Assembly: GCA_023231265.1 (NCBI GenBank)
Contig: JALNVT010000011.1
Span: 1-24,200, forward strand
Length of the DNA: 24,200 nt
Origin: Sphaerochaetaceae bacterium
GTDB lineage: Bacteria > Spirochaetota > Spirochaetia > Sphaerochaetales > Sphaerochaetaceae
Direction of reading: 5' to 3'
Shown here: positions 1-7,803 of the stretch, in pieces
Layout: each line of letters begins with the position of its first letter
How positions within the stretch are numbered: position 1 is the first letter of the stretch
The notes under the pieces: generated by a model
Told to the model about the DNA's origin: nothing
Databases searched by the model: none
Seen by the model: the letters and a program-made list of their open reading frames with translations, nothing else
Position numbers and translations under genes: made by a program

Positions 1-657
1 AACTGAACCAAAATAATTATTCCTGAAAAATTTTGGGAATCCAGAAATTGTGTACTGTTTTTTTATTGACCCAAATACTATATCAGTCTCAAATGATGAT
101 GGTTTTCCTTCAATCATATCAGCTATGAAACATTCATATATTTTTAGATTTACGTGTTTCAATAACAACCAAGGGTCCTTACCAACTATATCAACCTCTT
201 TAATATTGAATAGCTCTTGAATATTCTTATTGACTCTTGTAATTTTATTTGAATGGTCCAAAATAAAAACATACTTATCCGATTCATCAAAGTCTTGAGT
301 TTCTTCCTTGCTGTATAAGATTTGATTCAAAGTCTCAGCAATGGTATACACAAGATATTTGTGCCCACCAATAACTGTAGAGAAAGCATCAATTGAACAT
401 TCAAACACATCACCATTTTTACATTTCAAAGAATAATGGAATGAATTTCTCTTATTATTCAGAGCCAGAATTATGTCCTCTTCAACAGATTCTTTATCTT
501 TAAGATATAGATCTGAAAGTGTCATTGAAGAGAACTGTTTTTTTGTATAGCCAAAGTGAGTGCAAGCACACTTGTTGGCATCCATAATTAGTTCCGTTTC
601 AGGATCAGCGAGAATCAGGATCTGGGAATAATTATCCTCTAGTTCACTAAAATACAT
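1..657 (-). CDS. PAS-domain protein, probable sensor (C-terminus beyond window edge)
   Basis: An open frame of 219 codons runs from an ATG at 657 to base 1 without a stop, so the gene continues outside the window. An AGGA sequence lies 7 bases before the ATG. Residues about 10-110 read like a PAS sensory domain: a start of the form ILADPETELIMDANKCAC, an FGYTKKQF segment, and a segment ending in TVIGGHKYLVYTIAE. A second similar unit follows (YVFILDHSNKITRVNKN, then LFNIKEVDIVGKDPW), so there are probably two tandem PAS domains. PAS domains sense small ligands, redox state or light and usually sit before a histidine kinase, GGDEF or other output domain. That output domain would lie beyond the left edge, so the protein class is undecided. 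No transmembrane segment precedes the first PAS, which suggests a cytoplasmic sensor. Confidence 0.75.
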   Translation of the reverse strand, partial: MYFSELEDNYSQILILADPETELIMDANKCACTHFGYTKKQFSSMTLSDLYLKDKESVEEDIILALNNKRNSFHYSLKCKNGDVFECSIDAFSTVIGGHKYLVYTIAETLNQILYSKEETQDFDESDKYVFILDHSNKITRVNKNIQELFNIKEVDIVGKDPWLLLKHVNLKIYECFIADMIEGKPSSFETDIVFGSIKKQYTISGFPKFFRNNYFGSV

Positions 658-816
658 TTGTTTTCCTATGTCTTATAAACCATAACTTGTGCAAAATTGA
701 TCTACAAAAAGAACAACATACAATTTTTACTAAATGATAAATTGGAATATATATTCTAATTTTCAAAAATGCTTAACCGATTGCGTGATATAATTTTTTT
801 TGTTTTATTTTCTATT

Positions 817-846
817 ATTATACAGGTAAAACAAATAACAAGTCAA
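817..846 (-). promoter_or_regulatory. sigma70-type promoter for the PAS-domain gene
   Basis: On the minus strand TTGACT (846-841) and TATAAT (822-817) are separated by 18 bases. The start codon of the PAS gene lies about 160 bases downstream, leaving an AT-rich untranslated leader in which I see no clear hairpin. Confidence 0.55.
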
Positions 847-861
847 AGAATAATCTGAAAG

Positions 862-1749
862 TTATCCAAACATATTGCTATTTTTGCTTTTTTTCTGGGT
901 CTGTTTGAAGCTCTTAACACTCATTCCAGTGAATCTCTTAAAAAATCCTGCAAAATTAGCTGGCTCATCAAACCCCAACTCATCTGATATCTCATACATC
1001 TTCAATTTATCTTGAACAATCAATCTTTTTGCCTCGAGTATGACTCTGTTGACAATCAATGTTTTTGCACTCACATCACCACAGGCTCTGCAGGCTTTGT
1101 TGATCGTTTTCTTAGAGAGTCCCAGAATACTGGAGTACTCATCAACTGTCTTCAATGAATTGTAATTTTTGTTGACGAGACTTCTGTAATCATAGTAGTG
1201 CTGATAAAGAGATGGAGAATATTCATTTATCAGATCCTCATTCTCAGACCTTATGGCAAAAACAAAAGATTGAAATAGACTCTTTATCAGTTTGTATCCA
1301 TTTTCATTCTTCTCTTGATACTCTCTATATATCAAATCTATCAAAATTCTTGATGTTTCATCCTCTTTCATATTGAGGTTTATAATTGGTTTTCCTATAG
1401 GTGTCTCAAAGAATGCCATCAGCTCCATATCTATGTTGTCCCCACTCTCATAGAAGAAGGGTTCATTGATTATAACTATATAACCTCTTACATCATAATT
1501 CACACGAAAAGACTGAACAGTATCTTTTGCAACCACAAGAAGGTCTCCTGAATGATAGTGATGATCTTTGAAGTCAACTATGTGATGACCTTCTCCCTCA
1601 ATGATATACATCAGAAACCAGAAATCTGTTCTGAAATCAGTCTCAAAAATAGCTTTTGGACGTGAGCCAAAAAAGTTATTCAGTGTGTTTATCTCAAAAT
1701 TTAGATTGCTGATTGTTCTGTTTTTAAATTTAATTTTTTTAACTGACAT
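862..1749 (-). CDS. AraC-family transcriptional regulator
   Basis: The 295-residue protein has an N-terminal cupin-like sensing half (residues about 40-100, with the motif YIIEGEGHHIVDF and the turn HSGDLLVV) and a C-terminal AraC/XylS double helix-turn-helix (about 195-285). The second helix-turn-helix is clear: MYEISDELGFDEPANFAGFFKRFTG fits the family pattern in pieces such as ISDELGF and FAGFFKRFTG. Proteins of this kind bind a small ligand through the cupin and activate adjacent genes. It is transcribed divergently from the amino-acid ABC transporter starting at 1893, with 143 bases between them, so control of that transporter is the natural inference. An AGGGGTAGGTAA stretch precedes the ATG. 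Ligand unknown. Confidence 0.85.
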   Translation of the reverse strand: MSVKKIKFKNRTISNLNFEINTLNNFFGSRPKAIFETDFRTDFWFLMYIIEGEGHHIVDFKDHHYHSGDLLVVAKDTVQSFRVNYDVRGYIVIINEPFFYESGDNIDMELMAFFETPIGKPIINLNMKEDETSRILIDLIYREYQEKNENGYKLIKSLFQSFVFAIRSENEDLINEYSPSLYQHYYDYRSLVNKNYNSLKTVDEYSSILGLSKKTINKACRACGDVSAKTLIVNRVILEAKRLIVQDKLKMYEISDELGFDEPANFAGFFKRFTGMSVKSFKQTQKKSKNSNMFG

Positions 1750-1789
1750 TTTTATTACCTACCCCTATTATATCTTTTGCACTCAAATA

Positions 1790-1818
1790 TTCAATCATAA
1801 AGGTTTCATTTTTATAAT
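1790..1818 (+). promoter_or_regulatory. probable promoter of the first amino-acid ABC operon
   Basis: TTCAAT (1790-1795) and TATAAT (1813-1818) are 17 bases apart in the divergent spacer between the AraC regulator and the binding-protein gene. The weak -35 match is consistent with an activator-dependent promoter, but no operator is obvious. Confidence 0.4.
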
Positions 1819-1892
1819 TTTTAGACTTCAATTAATATTCTTTTTCATCTATCAAGCATATATATTTACATACAGAAATAAGGAACAAAACA

Positions 1893-2738
1893 ATGAAAAA
1901 TTTAATAAAGCTGATGACACTTACAATACTTTTATCAGTCATTTTGATGAGCTGTGGGACAGAAGAAACAACTGCAGAATCTGATGAAAATACACTGAGA
2001 GTTGGTATTGATTTAAAATTCCCTCCATTCATGTATGAAGATGAGAACAACAATCCAACAGGTCTTGAACCAGACATTGCCAGAGCTTTTGGCGATTACC
2101 TTGGGATGAATGTGGAGATTGTAAATACAGATTTCAGCATGCTGATTCCAGCTCTTCAAACAGGTGAGGTAGATGTTGGGATTAGCGATATTTCCGTAAC
2201 TCCAGAAAGAGAAAAGAGTGTTGATTTCTCAATCCCATATCGCTATGGACGAACACCTGTTCTTGTAAACAAAGACTTTTACGACAACAACAATGTAACA
2301 GATGAGATGACTGCTTCTGAATTCTTCAACATTGATGGTGCCAAATTCATAGGATTGAGTGGAACTGTTGGAACAATCATTCCAAGTCGTTATGGAGTTG
2401 AAGCAGATGAAGCAACAGAAATAGGAACTGCCATCATGGAGGTAGCTACAGGACAGAGTGATGCAATAGTTGGCTCCTATGTTGTATTTGGAGACCACCA
2501 TGCAAATCCAGTTACCACTGAAATTTATCTGGGAATTGAAGATTCAACCCCATCAGCTTTTGCCTTCAAGAAAGGCAACACACAGATGGTTGAAAGAGCC
2601 AACGAATTTATAGAGACATTGTATCAAGATGGAGGATTATATGAGAGACTTGCAGAGAAATACGATGACGAAATCAACAAAGTCTTCTACAGTGATGAGT
2701 TGGGACTTGATTACATCGTCAGCAAACCAGCGAAATAA
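1893..2738 (+). CDS. polar amino-acid ABC transporter, substrate-binding lipoprotein
   Basis: The 281-residue protein starts with a lipoprotein signal (hydrophobic segment ending in the lipobox LMSC, cysteine at about residue 21), so the mature protein should be anchored to a membrane and face the periplasm. The body is a type 2 periplasmic-binding fold of the amino-acid family (SBP_bac_3): LRVGIDLKFPPFMYED at the start of lobe 1, GLEPDIARAFGDYLG, then VDVGISDISVTPEREKSVDF, the hallmark stretch of this family. A Shine-Dalgarno AAGGA lies 8 bases before the ATG. It is the first gene of an operon with a permease and an ATPase. The SVDFSIPYRYG region suggests a polar or cystine/glutamine-type amino acid, but the exact substrate cannot be read from the sequence. 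Confidence 0.9.
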   Translation: MKNLIKLMTLTILLSVILMSCGTEETTAESDENTLRVGIDLKFPPFMYEDENNNPTGLEPDIARAFGDYLGMNVEIVNTDFSMLIPALQTGEVDVGISDISVTPEREKSVDFSIPYRYGRTPVLVNKDFYDNNNVTDEMTASEFFNIDGAKFIGLSGTVGTIIPSRYGVEADEATEIGTAIMEVATGQSDAIVGSYVVFGDHHANPVTTEIYLGIEDSTPSAFAFKKGNTQMVERANEFIETLYQDGGLYERLAEKYDDEINKVFYSDELGLDYIVSKPAK

Positions 2739-2748
2739 GCAGAAGAAG

Positions 2749-3492
2749 TTGAAATTAATAGAATTATCTGACAAAACTCAGAAGATTTCAGCATATGCAG
2801 CCATATTCTTGATGTTTGCAGCAATTCTTCTGAATGCCACTGATAACTTGAACTATCCTCTGATTTTGGAGCAAAGTGGAAAGCTTGTATCTGCTCTTCT
2901 CACGACATTGGCAATAAGTCTTATGACTCTGTTATTTTCAGTTGTCGGTGGATTTCTGTTCTACCTAGCAATGAAATCAAAGAATGTATTCATAAGAACA
3001 TTCTTCAGCTCTCTTGGTGAGATTGTTATGGGAACTCCTCTTCTTGTCATGATATTTTTGATTGTTTATGTATTTGGAATCTTCTTCAACATAAATTCAA
3101 AATTCATGCTCGGGATTCTTTCTTTGACATGCTACATGATACCGTACGTAGCAAATGCTTATGAGAGCTCATCGGCTGTTATCGATGAGGATCAATATAC
3201 AGTTATGAATCTTTATAATTTTTCGACTTACAAAAGATACCGCTATGTGATACTTCCGCAAATGATAAGGCCATTGATACCAGCAATGCTGAACAATTTA
3301 TCTAGCATAATCAAAGGTTCAGCTCTTTTGAAGATTGTATCTATAAGTGAGATAAGCTATGTGATAACAGTCATCTCGAACAAAAACTATGCAAGCATTG
3401 AAGGTTATTTGATAATGTGGGTGATGTATCTTATGATAACAATTCCTCTATCTGTTTTGGCTTCTGGTCTTGGAAAGAGGTATGCAAAATAA
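2749..3492 (+). CDS. polar amino-acid ABC transporter, permease
   Basis: This is an integral membrane protein of the His/Glu/Gln/Arg permease family (BPD_transp_1), about 247 residues with roughly five membrane segments. The ABC-contacting EAA loop is visible as YNFSTYKRYRYVILPQMIRP, followed by ALLNNLSS-like sequence (PAMLNNLSSIIKGSALL). It forms the channel with the binding protein (1893) and ATPase (3492). The start is uncertain. The frame is open from 2629, and ATG 2641 has a good GGAGG five bases upstream but would overlap the binding-protein gene by 98 bases. ATG 2695 and TTG 2749 are later options. I chose TTG 2749 because the binding-protein reading is conserved up to 2738 and this start places 17 residues before the first membrane segment. 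Confidence 0.85.
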   Translation: MKLIELSDKTQKISAYAAIFLMFAAILLNATDNLNYPLILEQSGKLVSALLTTLAISLMTLLFSVVGGFLFYLAMKSKNVFIRTFFSSLGEIVMGTPLLVMIFLIVYVFGIFFNINSKFMLGILSLTCYMIPYVANAYESSSAVIDEDQYTVMNLYNFSTYKRYRYVILPQMIRPLIPAMLNNLSSIIKGSALLKIVSISEISYVITVISNKNYASIEGYLIMWVMYLMITIPLSVLASGLGKRYAK

Positions 3493-4202
3493 TGAAGATA
3501 AAGATAAAAAATTTGACAAAATCTTATGATGAAGAGGTGGTATTGAAAGATATATCACTCGAGATCAAAGATGCCAAAGTTGTTGGAATAATTGGAGAAT
3601 CAGGATGTGGAAAATCAACACTTTTGAGACAGCTCAGTGGAATTGAGATGGCAGACAGTGGTTATATCTGTGTGAATGGCAGTGAAATTGATGAGTCAAC
3701 GGTTCATTCTTATCAATCCAGAATTGGTGTTGTGTTTCAGAAGCACAGTCTCTTCCCTCACCTGAGCATCAGAGATAACATTCTTCTTATTTTGAATAAA
3801 GTGAGAGGTATGGACAAAAGTGATGCAGATATTCTGACAGACAGACTTTTGAATGATTTTCATCTCATTGAGATAGCAAATAAGATTCCATCAAAGGTAT
3901 CTGGAGGACAAGCACAGAGAGCTTCAATTGTAAGAGCCATAGCAACTGACCCTGAACTTCTTTTTTTAGATGAGCCCACTGCAGCTCTAGATCCACTTCT
4001 AACAGGAGAGGTATTGGACACCATTCTCGATTTGAAAAACAAAGGCTCTCAATTTGTTTTTGTGACCCATGAGATGGATTTCCTGAGAAAGACTGCAGAT
4101 CACTTTATTTTTATGCATGAGGGACACATAATAGAGACAGGAGGGATTGATATCTTAGATAACCCCAAAACAGCAATGCTTGCAAATTTTGTAAAAAGAT
4201 AA
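3492..4202 (+). CDS. polar amino-acid ABC transporter, ATP-binding protein
   Basis: The 236-residue ABC ATPase has every catalytic motif: Walker A GESGCGKST (about residues 33-41), Q-loop VVFQKHSLFPHLS, signature SGGQAQR, Walker B LLFLDEPT and the H-loop VTHEMDF. The length is standard for the GlnQ/HisP group that energises polar amino-acid uptake. Its ATG overlaps the permease stop (TAATG at 3490-3494), which indicates translational coupling. An open frame extends 75 bases further upstream, but that part lies inside the permease gene and adds no conserved sequence. It is the last gene of the operon; the next gene has its own promoter. Confidence 0.92.
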   Translation: MKIKIKNLTKSYDEEVVLKDISLEIKDAKVVGIIGESGCGKSTLLRQLSGIEMADSGYICVNGSEIDESTVHSYQSRIGVVFQKHSLFPHLSIRDNILLILNKVRGMDKSDADILTDRLLNDFHLIEIANKIPSKVSGGQAQRASIVRAIATDPELLFLDEPTAALDPLLTGEVLDTILDLKNKGSQFVFVTHEMDFLRKTADHFIFMHEGHIIETGGIDILDNPKTAMLANFVKR

Positions 4203-4208
4203 ACTTTA

Positions 4209-4237
4209 TTACCTTTGCCATGATAACAGTATATAAT
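4209..4237 (+). promoter_or_regulatory. sigma70-type promoter for the ferredoxin-fusion gene pair
   Basis: TTACCT (4209-4214) and a perfect TATAAT (4232-4237) are 17 bases apart. They lie 36 bases upstream of the ATG at 4273, so this gene pair is probably transcribed independently of the upstream ABC operon. Confidence 0.55.
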
Positions 4238-4272
4238 ATGAACATACACAAATCTTATGGAGGATTGATTAT

Positions 4273-5019
4273 ATGACAATTAAAGAAGTATTTGAAAAGT
4301 TTGAGATGTTGCATTCTTATACCTTCTCAACAATTGATGGAGAGTATCCAGAGGTCAGAATAGCCCACTTTTTAACTTACGATGATAACGGACTTTATTT
4401 TCAAACAATGAAAGTGAAACCATTTTATGCACAGCTCATGAAAACTCAGAAGTTAGCAGTGTGTGCTCTTGTAGCTGATGATGGTTCTGCAGATCATGAT
4501 GAAGATGGACTTTCATATTTTCCCCCTGGATTTTTTATCCGTGTATCAGGAGATACAAGATGTGTATCACTCGAGGAGCTGCATGAAAAGGCTAAGAAAG
4601 ATCCTGAGAAGTTTGGACCTCTTGAAAAAGATATAGAGAGATATCCCACAATGACAACTTTTGTGCTTCATAAATTCAAAGGTGAGCTTTATGACTATGA
4701 CTTTGAAAAGAAGAATAAAGATCACAAACTAGATAGATCAAGATTTGCTTTCAACAAAGCAAAATATCAAGAACCTGGTTTCTCAATTGATAAGGATCTA
4801 TGTGTTGGTTGTGGAAAATGTAAGAAGGTATGTACCTTCAATGCAATAAAACCAGGAAAGACATACACAATTGATGGTAGCAGATGTGATGAATGCGGTA
4901 GCTGCTATTCAGTATGTCCAAAGGATGCAATCAAAGCTAAATCTCCACTCTCAAAGAGTGAGAAAAAAGCTATAAGAAAAAGCATCAAGGAATATTACAA
5001 ACAGCATCCTGTTAAGTAA
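4273..5019 (+). CDS. pyridoxamine-phosphate-oxidase-fold protein fused to a 2[4Fe-4S] ferredoxin domain
   Basis: The 248-residue protein has two parts. Residues 1-150 have the split-barrel flavin-binding fold of the PNPOx-like family (TFSTIDGEYPEVRIAHFLTY, LYFQTMKVKPFYAQL). Residues about 170-230 hold two 4Fe-4S motifs: CVGCGKCKKVC and CDECGSCYSVCP. The fusion suggests a flavin (FMN) reductase that exchanges electrons with iron-sulphur clusters, acting in the cytoplasm. The true substrate and redox partner are not known from sequence. A GGAGG eleven bases before the ATG (TGGAGGATTGATTAT) supports the start. A charged Lys/Ser tail follows the clusters. It is followed after 39 bases by a paralogue of the same architecture. 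Confidence 0.85.
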   Translation: MTIKEVFEKFEMLHSYTFSTIDGEYPEVRIAHFLTYDDNGLYFQTMKVKPFYAQLMKTQKLAVCALVADDGSADHDEDGLSYFPPGFFIRVSGDTRCVSLEELHEKAKKDPEKFGPLEKDIERYPTMTTFVLHKFKGELYDYDFEKKNKDHKLDRSRFAFNKAKYQEPGFSIDKDLCVGCGKCKKVCTFNAIKPGKTYTIDGSRCDECGSCYSVCPKDAIKAKSPLSKSEKKAIRKSIKEYYKQHPVK

Positions 5020-5058
5020 TTTATAAGAAGAACTTCTTACTTTTAAATGGAGGATAAT

Positions 5059-5691
5059 ATGAACTATAAAGAATTTTTTAAAATCATTGTTGAAGACATT
5101 CACACCTCAACAGCTGCTACAGTTGATGATGATATGTTACCTGTAACCTGTGTTATAGATATGATGGATTGGGATGAAAAAGGACTTTATTTCCTCACTG
5201 CGAAAGGCAAGAAGTTCTGCGATAGACTCATAAAACGAAAATATATAGCACTCTCTCTTTTAAAGGGAGAGAACACAATGAGCTCTCTTTCTATATCAGT
5301 TAGAGGAAATGTAAAAGATATTGGAAGAGAAAAATTGCACTCTCTGTTCGAAAAGAATAAGTACATGTACGAGATATATCCAACTGAAAGAAGCAGAGAA
5401 TCTCTTACTGTTTTACAGATCTACAGTGGCTCTGGAGAGTTATTTGATCTTTCTAAAAAGCCAATTAGAAGAGAGTCGTTCAAATTTGGAGAGATCAAAT
5501 CTTACAGAATGCAATACATAATAAATGACAACTGCATTGGTTGTGGTCTATGTGTTGCAGCATGTCCGCAGGATTGCATAGATGAATCATCTGTTCCTTT
5601 CAAAATAAATCAAGAGAGCTGTCTTCACTGCGGTAACTGTTCTTTAGAGTGCCAATCAGATGCTGTAGAATTCAAAAATATCGAGATTTAA
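5059..5691 (+). CDS. second pyridoxamine-phosphate-oxidase-fold / ferredoxin fusion protein
   Basis: A 210-residue paralogue of the gene just upstream. The N-terminal split-barrel half (ATVDDDMLPVTCVIDMMDWD, LYFLTAKGKKFCDRL) is followed by two cluster motifs, CIGCGLCVAACPQDC and CLHCGNCSLEC. I place the start at the ATG at 5059 because GGAGGATAAT lies directly before it; the in-frame ATG 12 bases earlier overlaps that ribosome-binding site. It shares the promoter at 4209. The two proteins may form a heterodimer, since the family is usually dimeric, but this is inference. The pair gives no sign of decay, in contrast to the genes that follow. Confidence 0.85.
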   Translation: MNYKEFFKIIVEDIHTSTAATVDDDMLPVTCVIDMMDWDEKGLYFLTAKGKKFCDRLIKRKYIALSLLKGENTMSSLSISVRGNVKDIGREKLHSLFEKNKYMYEIYPTERSRESLTVLQIYSGSGELFDLSKKPIRRESFKFGEIKSYRMQYIINDNCIGCGLCVAACPQDCIDESSVPFKINQESCLHCGNCSLECQSDAVEFKNIEI

Positions 5692-5735
5692 AACATATAA
5701 CATACATAAGAAAGACAAACAGAAGCACAATTGTA

Positions 5736-5759
5736 TTGGGCTCACCTCTGTGCACCCAA
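5736..5759 (+). terminator. hairpin between the ferredoxin pair and the macrodomain locus
   Basis: TTGGG (5736-5740) pairs with CCCAA (5755-5759), with an inner CAC/GTG stem around a CTCT loop. The sequence after it (AATAATTAAAG) is A-rich, not U-rich, so terminator function is weakly supported. It may instead be a processing or leader structure for the gene at 5783. Confidence 0.3.
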
Positions 5760-5782
5760 AATAATTAAAGCAGGAGAACAAA

Positions 5783-6058
5783 ATGACTTATTTAGAGAAA
5801 CTGATAAAATTCAACAGGTATCTATTGGAGATGAATCCAGATACTTGCAGCGAGGCAGATAGCATACCTCCATCCATTGCAGAGCAGAGAAAACTCATGA
5901 GAGCTCTTATGAACATCAGCTATCCAATAACGATGAGTGATGAGATGCAGATGATCCAGGATGAAATATTGCAGGAAGATCTATCGAAAAAAATATTGTT
6001 AGATTATCAGACATGCAGGAAGTTTAGAGAGGAATATATCTATATCAAGGAGATATAA
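5783..6058 (+). pseudogene. N-terminal part of a SirTM-linked protein-ADP-ribose hydrolase, cut by a frameshift
   Basis: This frame encodes the helical N-terminal extension (about 90 residues, with segments LEKLIKFNRYLLEM and SIAEQRKLMRALMNI) that precedes the macrodomain in protein-ADP-ribose hydrolases of SirTM operons. A GGAG six or so bases before the ATG supports the start. The reading runs to TYIYIK-like sequence at about 6048 and then hits TAA at 6056. The macrodomain continues in another frame from 6049 (GDITALDVGAIVNAAN). The shift is what a one-base deletion would give: restoring one A or G in the AAGGAG run at 6047-6052 joins the two parts as YIK-GDITAL. Either the gene is broken or the base was lost in sequencing. 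Confidence 0.7.
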
Positions 6059-6555
6059 CAGCTCTTGATGTTGGAGCAATTGTAAATGCTGCAAACGATA
6101 AGATGCTTGGATGCTTCATACCTCTTCACAGCTGCATAGACAATGCAATCCATTCTGCCGCAGGTCTTCAACTGAGAGCAGAATGCAATAGCATGATGAT
6201 GAAGAATGGCTGTGATGCACAGACAGGACAGGCTTTGATTACAGAGAGCTACAATCTTCCTTGTGAGAAGGTGATTCATACAGTTGGACCTGTTGTTACA
6301 AATCGCCTCAGCAAGAGACTCAGGGAACTACTTGCCTCATGCTACAGAGAGTCAATCAAACTTGCAGTTGAGAACAATCTAAAGAGCATTGCTTTCTGCT
6401 GTATTTCAACCGGAGTTTTTGGTTATCCACAGAAAGAAGCTGCAATGTGTGCAGTTGAAACTGTAAGAGAGCTGAAAAAACAATACGACATTGATGTAAT
6501 ATTCAATGTGTTCAAAGATGAGGATTTAAAAATATATGAAAGCTTACTTAAGTGA
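6049..6555 (+). pseudogene. macrodomain part of the ADP-ribose hydrolase (zinc-type), second half of the frameshifted gene
   Basis: The reading from 6049 gives a well preserved macrodomain: GDITALDVGAIVNAAN, then MLGCFIPLHSCIDNAIHSAAG, QTGQALITESYNLP, VIHTVGP and SIAFCCISTGVFGYPQKEAA. The Cys-x5-His-x2-Cys spacing in GCFIPLHSC is the metal site of the zinc-dependent macrodomains that accompany SirTM and remove ADP-ribose from proteins. The NAAN and STGVFGYP loops, which bind ADP-ribose, are intact, so the loss of function comes only from the frameshift. The first ATG in this frame is at 6103, inside the domain, and would skip the NAAN loop. The 3' end overlaps the sirtuin start at 6536 by 20 bases, indicating coupled translation in the ancestral operon. 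Confidence 0.75.
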
Positions 6556-6955
6556 GTTAGATAGAATAAAAAAGAAAATAGATAATTCTGATAAAATCAT
6601 AATTGGTCTTGGTGCAGGAATGTCTGCATCAGGAGGCCTTGATTACAGCAATGAAGAGATCTTCAAGAGATGGTATCCTGAATATCACAGCTTAGGTTTC
6701 AAAACAATTTGGGAACTTATATCAAGGTATTGGGTCACAGATATCAAAAACTTGAGCACTGATGAAGCAAAGCTGTACTGGGGATTTTGGTGCAGACACA
6801 TCTATCACATGAGATATGAAGTTCAAGTTACCGAGCCCTATGCTCTTCTAAGAGACCTTGTTTCTGATAAAAAGAAGTTTGTAATAACAACAAATGGAGA
6901 TCATCAGAGTCAGAAAGCTTTTGGTGATGATAAGGACCTTTCTAAGTTTCAGTAA
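6536..6955 (+). pseudogene. truncated SirTM (class M sirtuin, protein ADP-ribosyltransferase)
   Basis: The 139-residue product matches the first half of SirTM: NAD-binding GLGAGMSASGGLDYS (residues about 23-37), then the helical insert FKRWYPEYHSLGFKTIWEL and FVITTNGDHQSQKA, where the catalytic region begins. SirTM enzymes are normally near 290 residues; here the reading ends in LSKFQ and a stop, and only about 60 bases remain before the next terminator. The zinc-finger and C-terminal Rossmann part is therefore missing, probably by deletion. In intact loci SirTM ADP-ribosylates a lipoylated GcvH-like protein encoded beside it, and the macrodomain reverses this. Neither the GcvH-like gene nor a lipoate ligase is in this window, which fits a dismantled system. 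Confidence 0.75.
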
Positions 6956-7014
6956 TTTGGAAAGGTCTGTTCATATATAGTAAGAGACTTGCATCCAAAA
7001 TAAAGTAGAGTTCT

Positions 7015-7047
7015 AAAAAAAAGAAGCATTTTACTGCTTCTTTTTTT
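7015..7047. terminator. bidirectional intrinsic terminator between convergent units
   Basis: AAGAAGCA (7021-7028) pairs with TGCTTCTT (7035-7042) around a six-base loop. A-run on the left and T-run on the right give a U-tract on either strand. It separates the SirTM remnant from the second ABC operon, which converge here. Confidence 0.8.
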
Positions 7048-7062
7048 AGTACGTTTTTTTTA

Positions 7063-7803
7063 TTAATTATCTTCTCTAAATCGAGTTAAAAATTCCTTAG
7101 TTCGTGGGCTTTTAGGATTGGAGAAGATATCACTTGAAGATCCTTCCTCTTCAATCTTTCCGTCAGCCATGAAGACAACGTGAGATGAGATATCACGGGC
7201 AAACGACATTTCATGTGTTACAACAAGCATTGTCATTCCTTCGTGAGCAAGTTTCTTCATTACTTCCAAAACCTCACCTACCATCTCAGGGTCCAATGCA
7301 GATGTTGGCTCATCAAATAAAAGTATCTCTGGATCCATTGCCAATGCTCTAGCTATTGCAACTCTCTGTTTCTGACCACCAGATAGTTGAGCTGGTTTTG
7401 CATTGATGTATGGTGCCATACCTACTTTCTCAAGATATTTCATTGCCTGTTCTTTAGCTTCAGCCTTGCTCTTTTTCAACACTCTTATCTGACCAAGCAT
7501 GCAGTTACTTAAAACTGTATGATTGTTAAATAAATTGAAAGATTGAAATACCATTCCAACTTTAGCTCTATAATCTTCCTCGCTCATTCCACCATCGGCA
7601 ACTTTTATGCCATGAAATATTACATCACCTGAAGTTGGTGTTTCAAGTAAGTTTATGCATCTGAGCAATGTAGATTTACCTGAACCAGAAGCTCCAATAA
7701 TTGTTGTTACATCACCTGTATTGACATTGAAATCTATATCGGTCAATACAACGTTTGTACCAAAAGTTTTTGATAAATGATTTATATTTAATATTTCACC
7801 CAT
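7063..7803 (-). CDS. polar amino-acid ABC transporter, ATP-binding protein (second system)
   Basis: The 246-residue ABC ATPase of the GlnQ/ArtP group carries Walker A GASGSGKST (about residues 37-45), Q-loop GMVFQSFNLFNNHTV, signature LSGGQKQRVAIARAL, Walker B ILLFDEPTSALDPE and H-loop VTHEMSFA. Every catalytic residue expected is there. Its ATG overlaps the permease stop (TAATG read on the minus strand at 7805-7801), with GGGAGAG upstream, so it is translationally coupled and is the last gene of the operon. Its product energises uptake of a polar amino acid through the permease at 7803. It is only distantly similar to the ATPase at 3492, so the two operons are not a recent duplication. Confidence 0.93.
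   Translation of the reverse strand: MGEILNINHLSKTFGTNVVLTDIDFNVNTGDVTTIIGASGSGKSTLLRCINLLETPTSGDVIFHGIKVADGGMSEEDYRAKVGMVFQSFNLFNNHTVLSNCMLGQIRVLKKSKAEAKEQAMKYLEKVGMAPYINAKPAQLSGGQKQRVAIARALAMDPEILLFDEPTSALDPEMVGEVLEVMKKLAHEGMTMLVVTHEMSFARDISSHVVFMADGKIEEEGSSSDIFSNPKSPRTKEFLTRFREDN

Noticed and set aside
1601..1984. Plus-strand frame overlapping the AraC gene and the binding-protein start
   Set aside because: It runs antisense through the regulator and out of frame into the binding-protein gene, without a ribosome-binding site.
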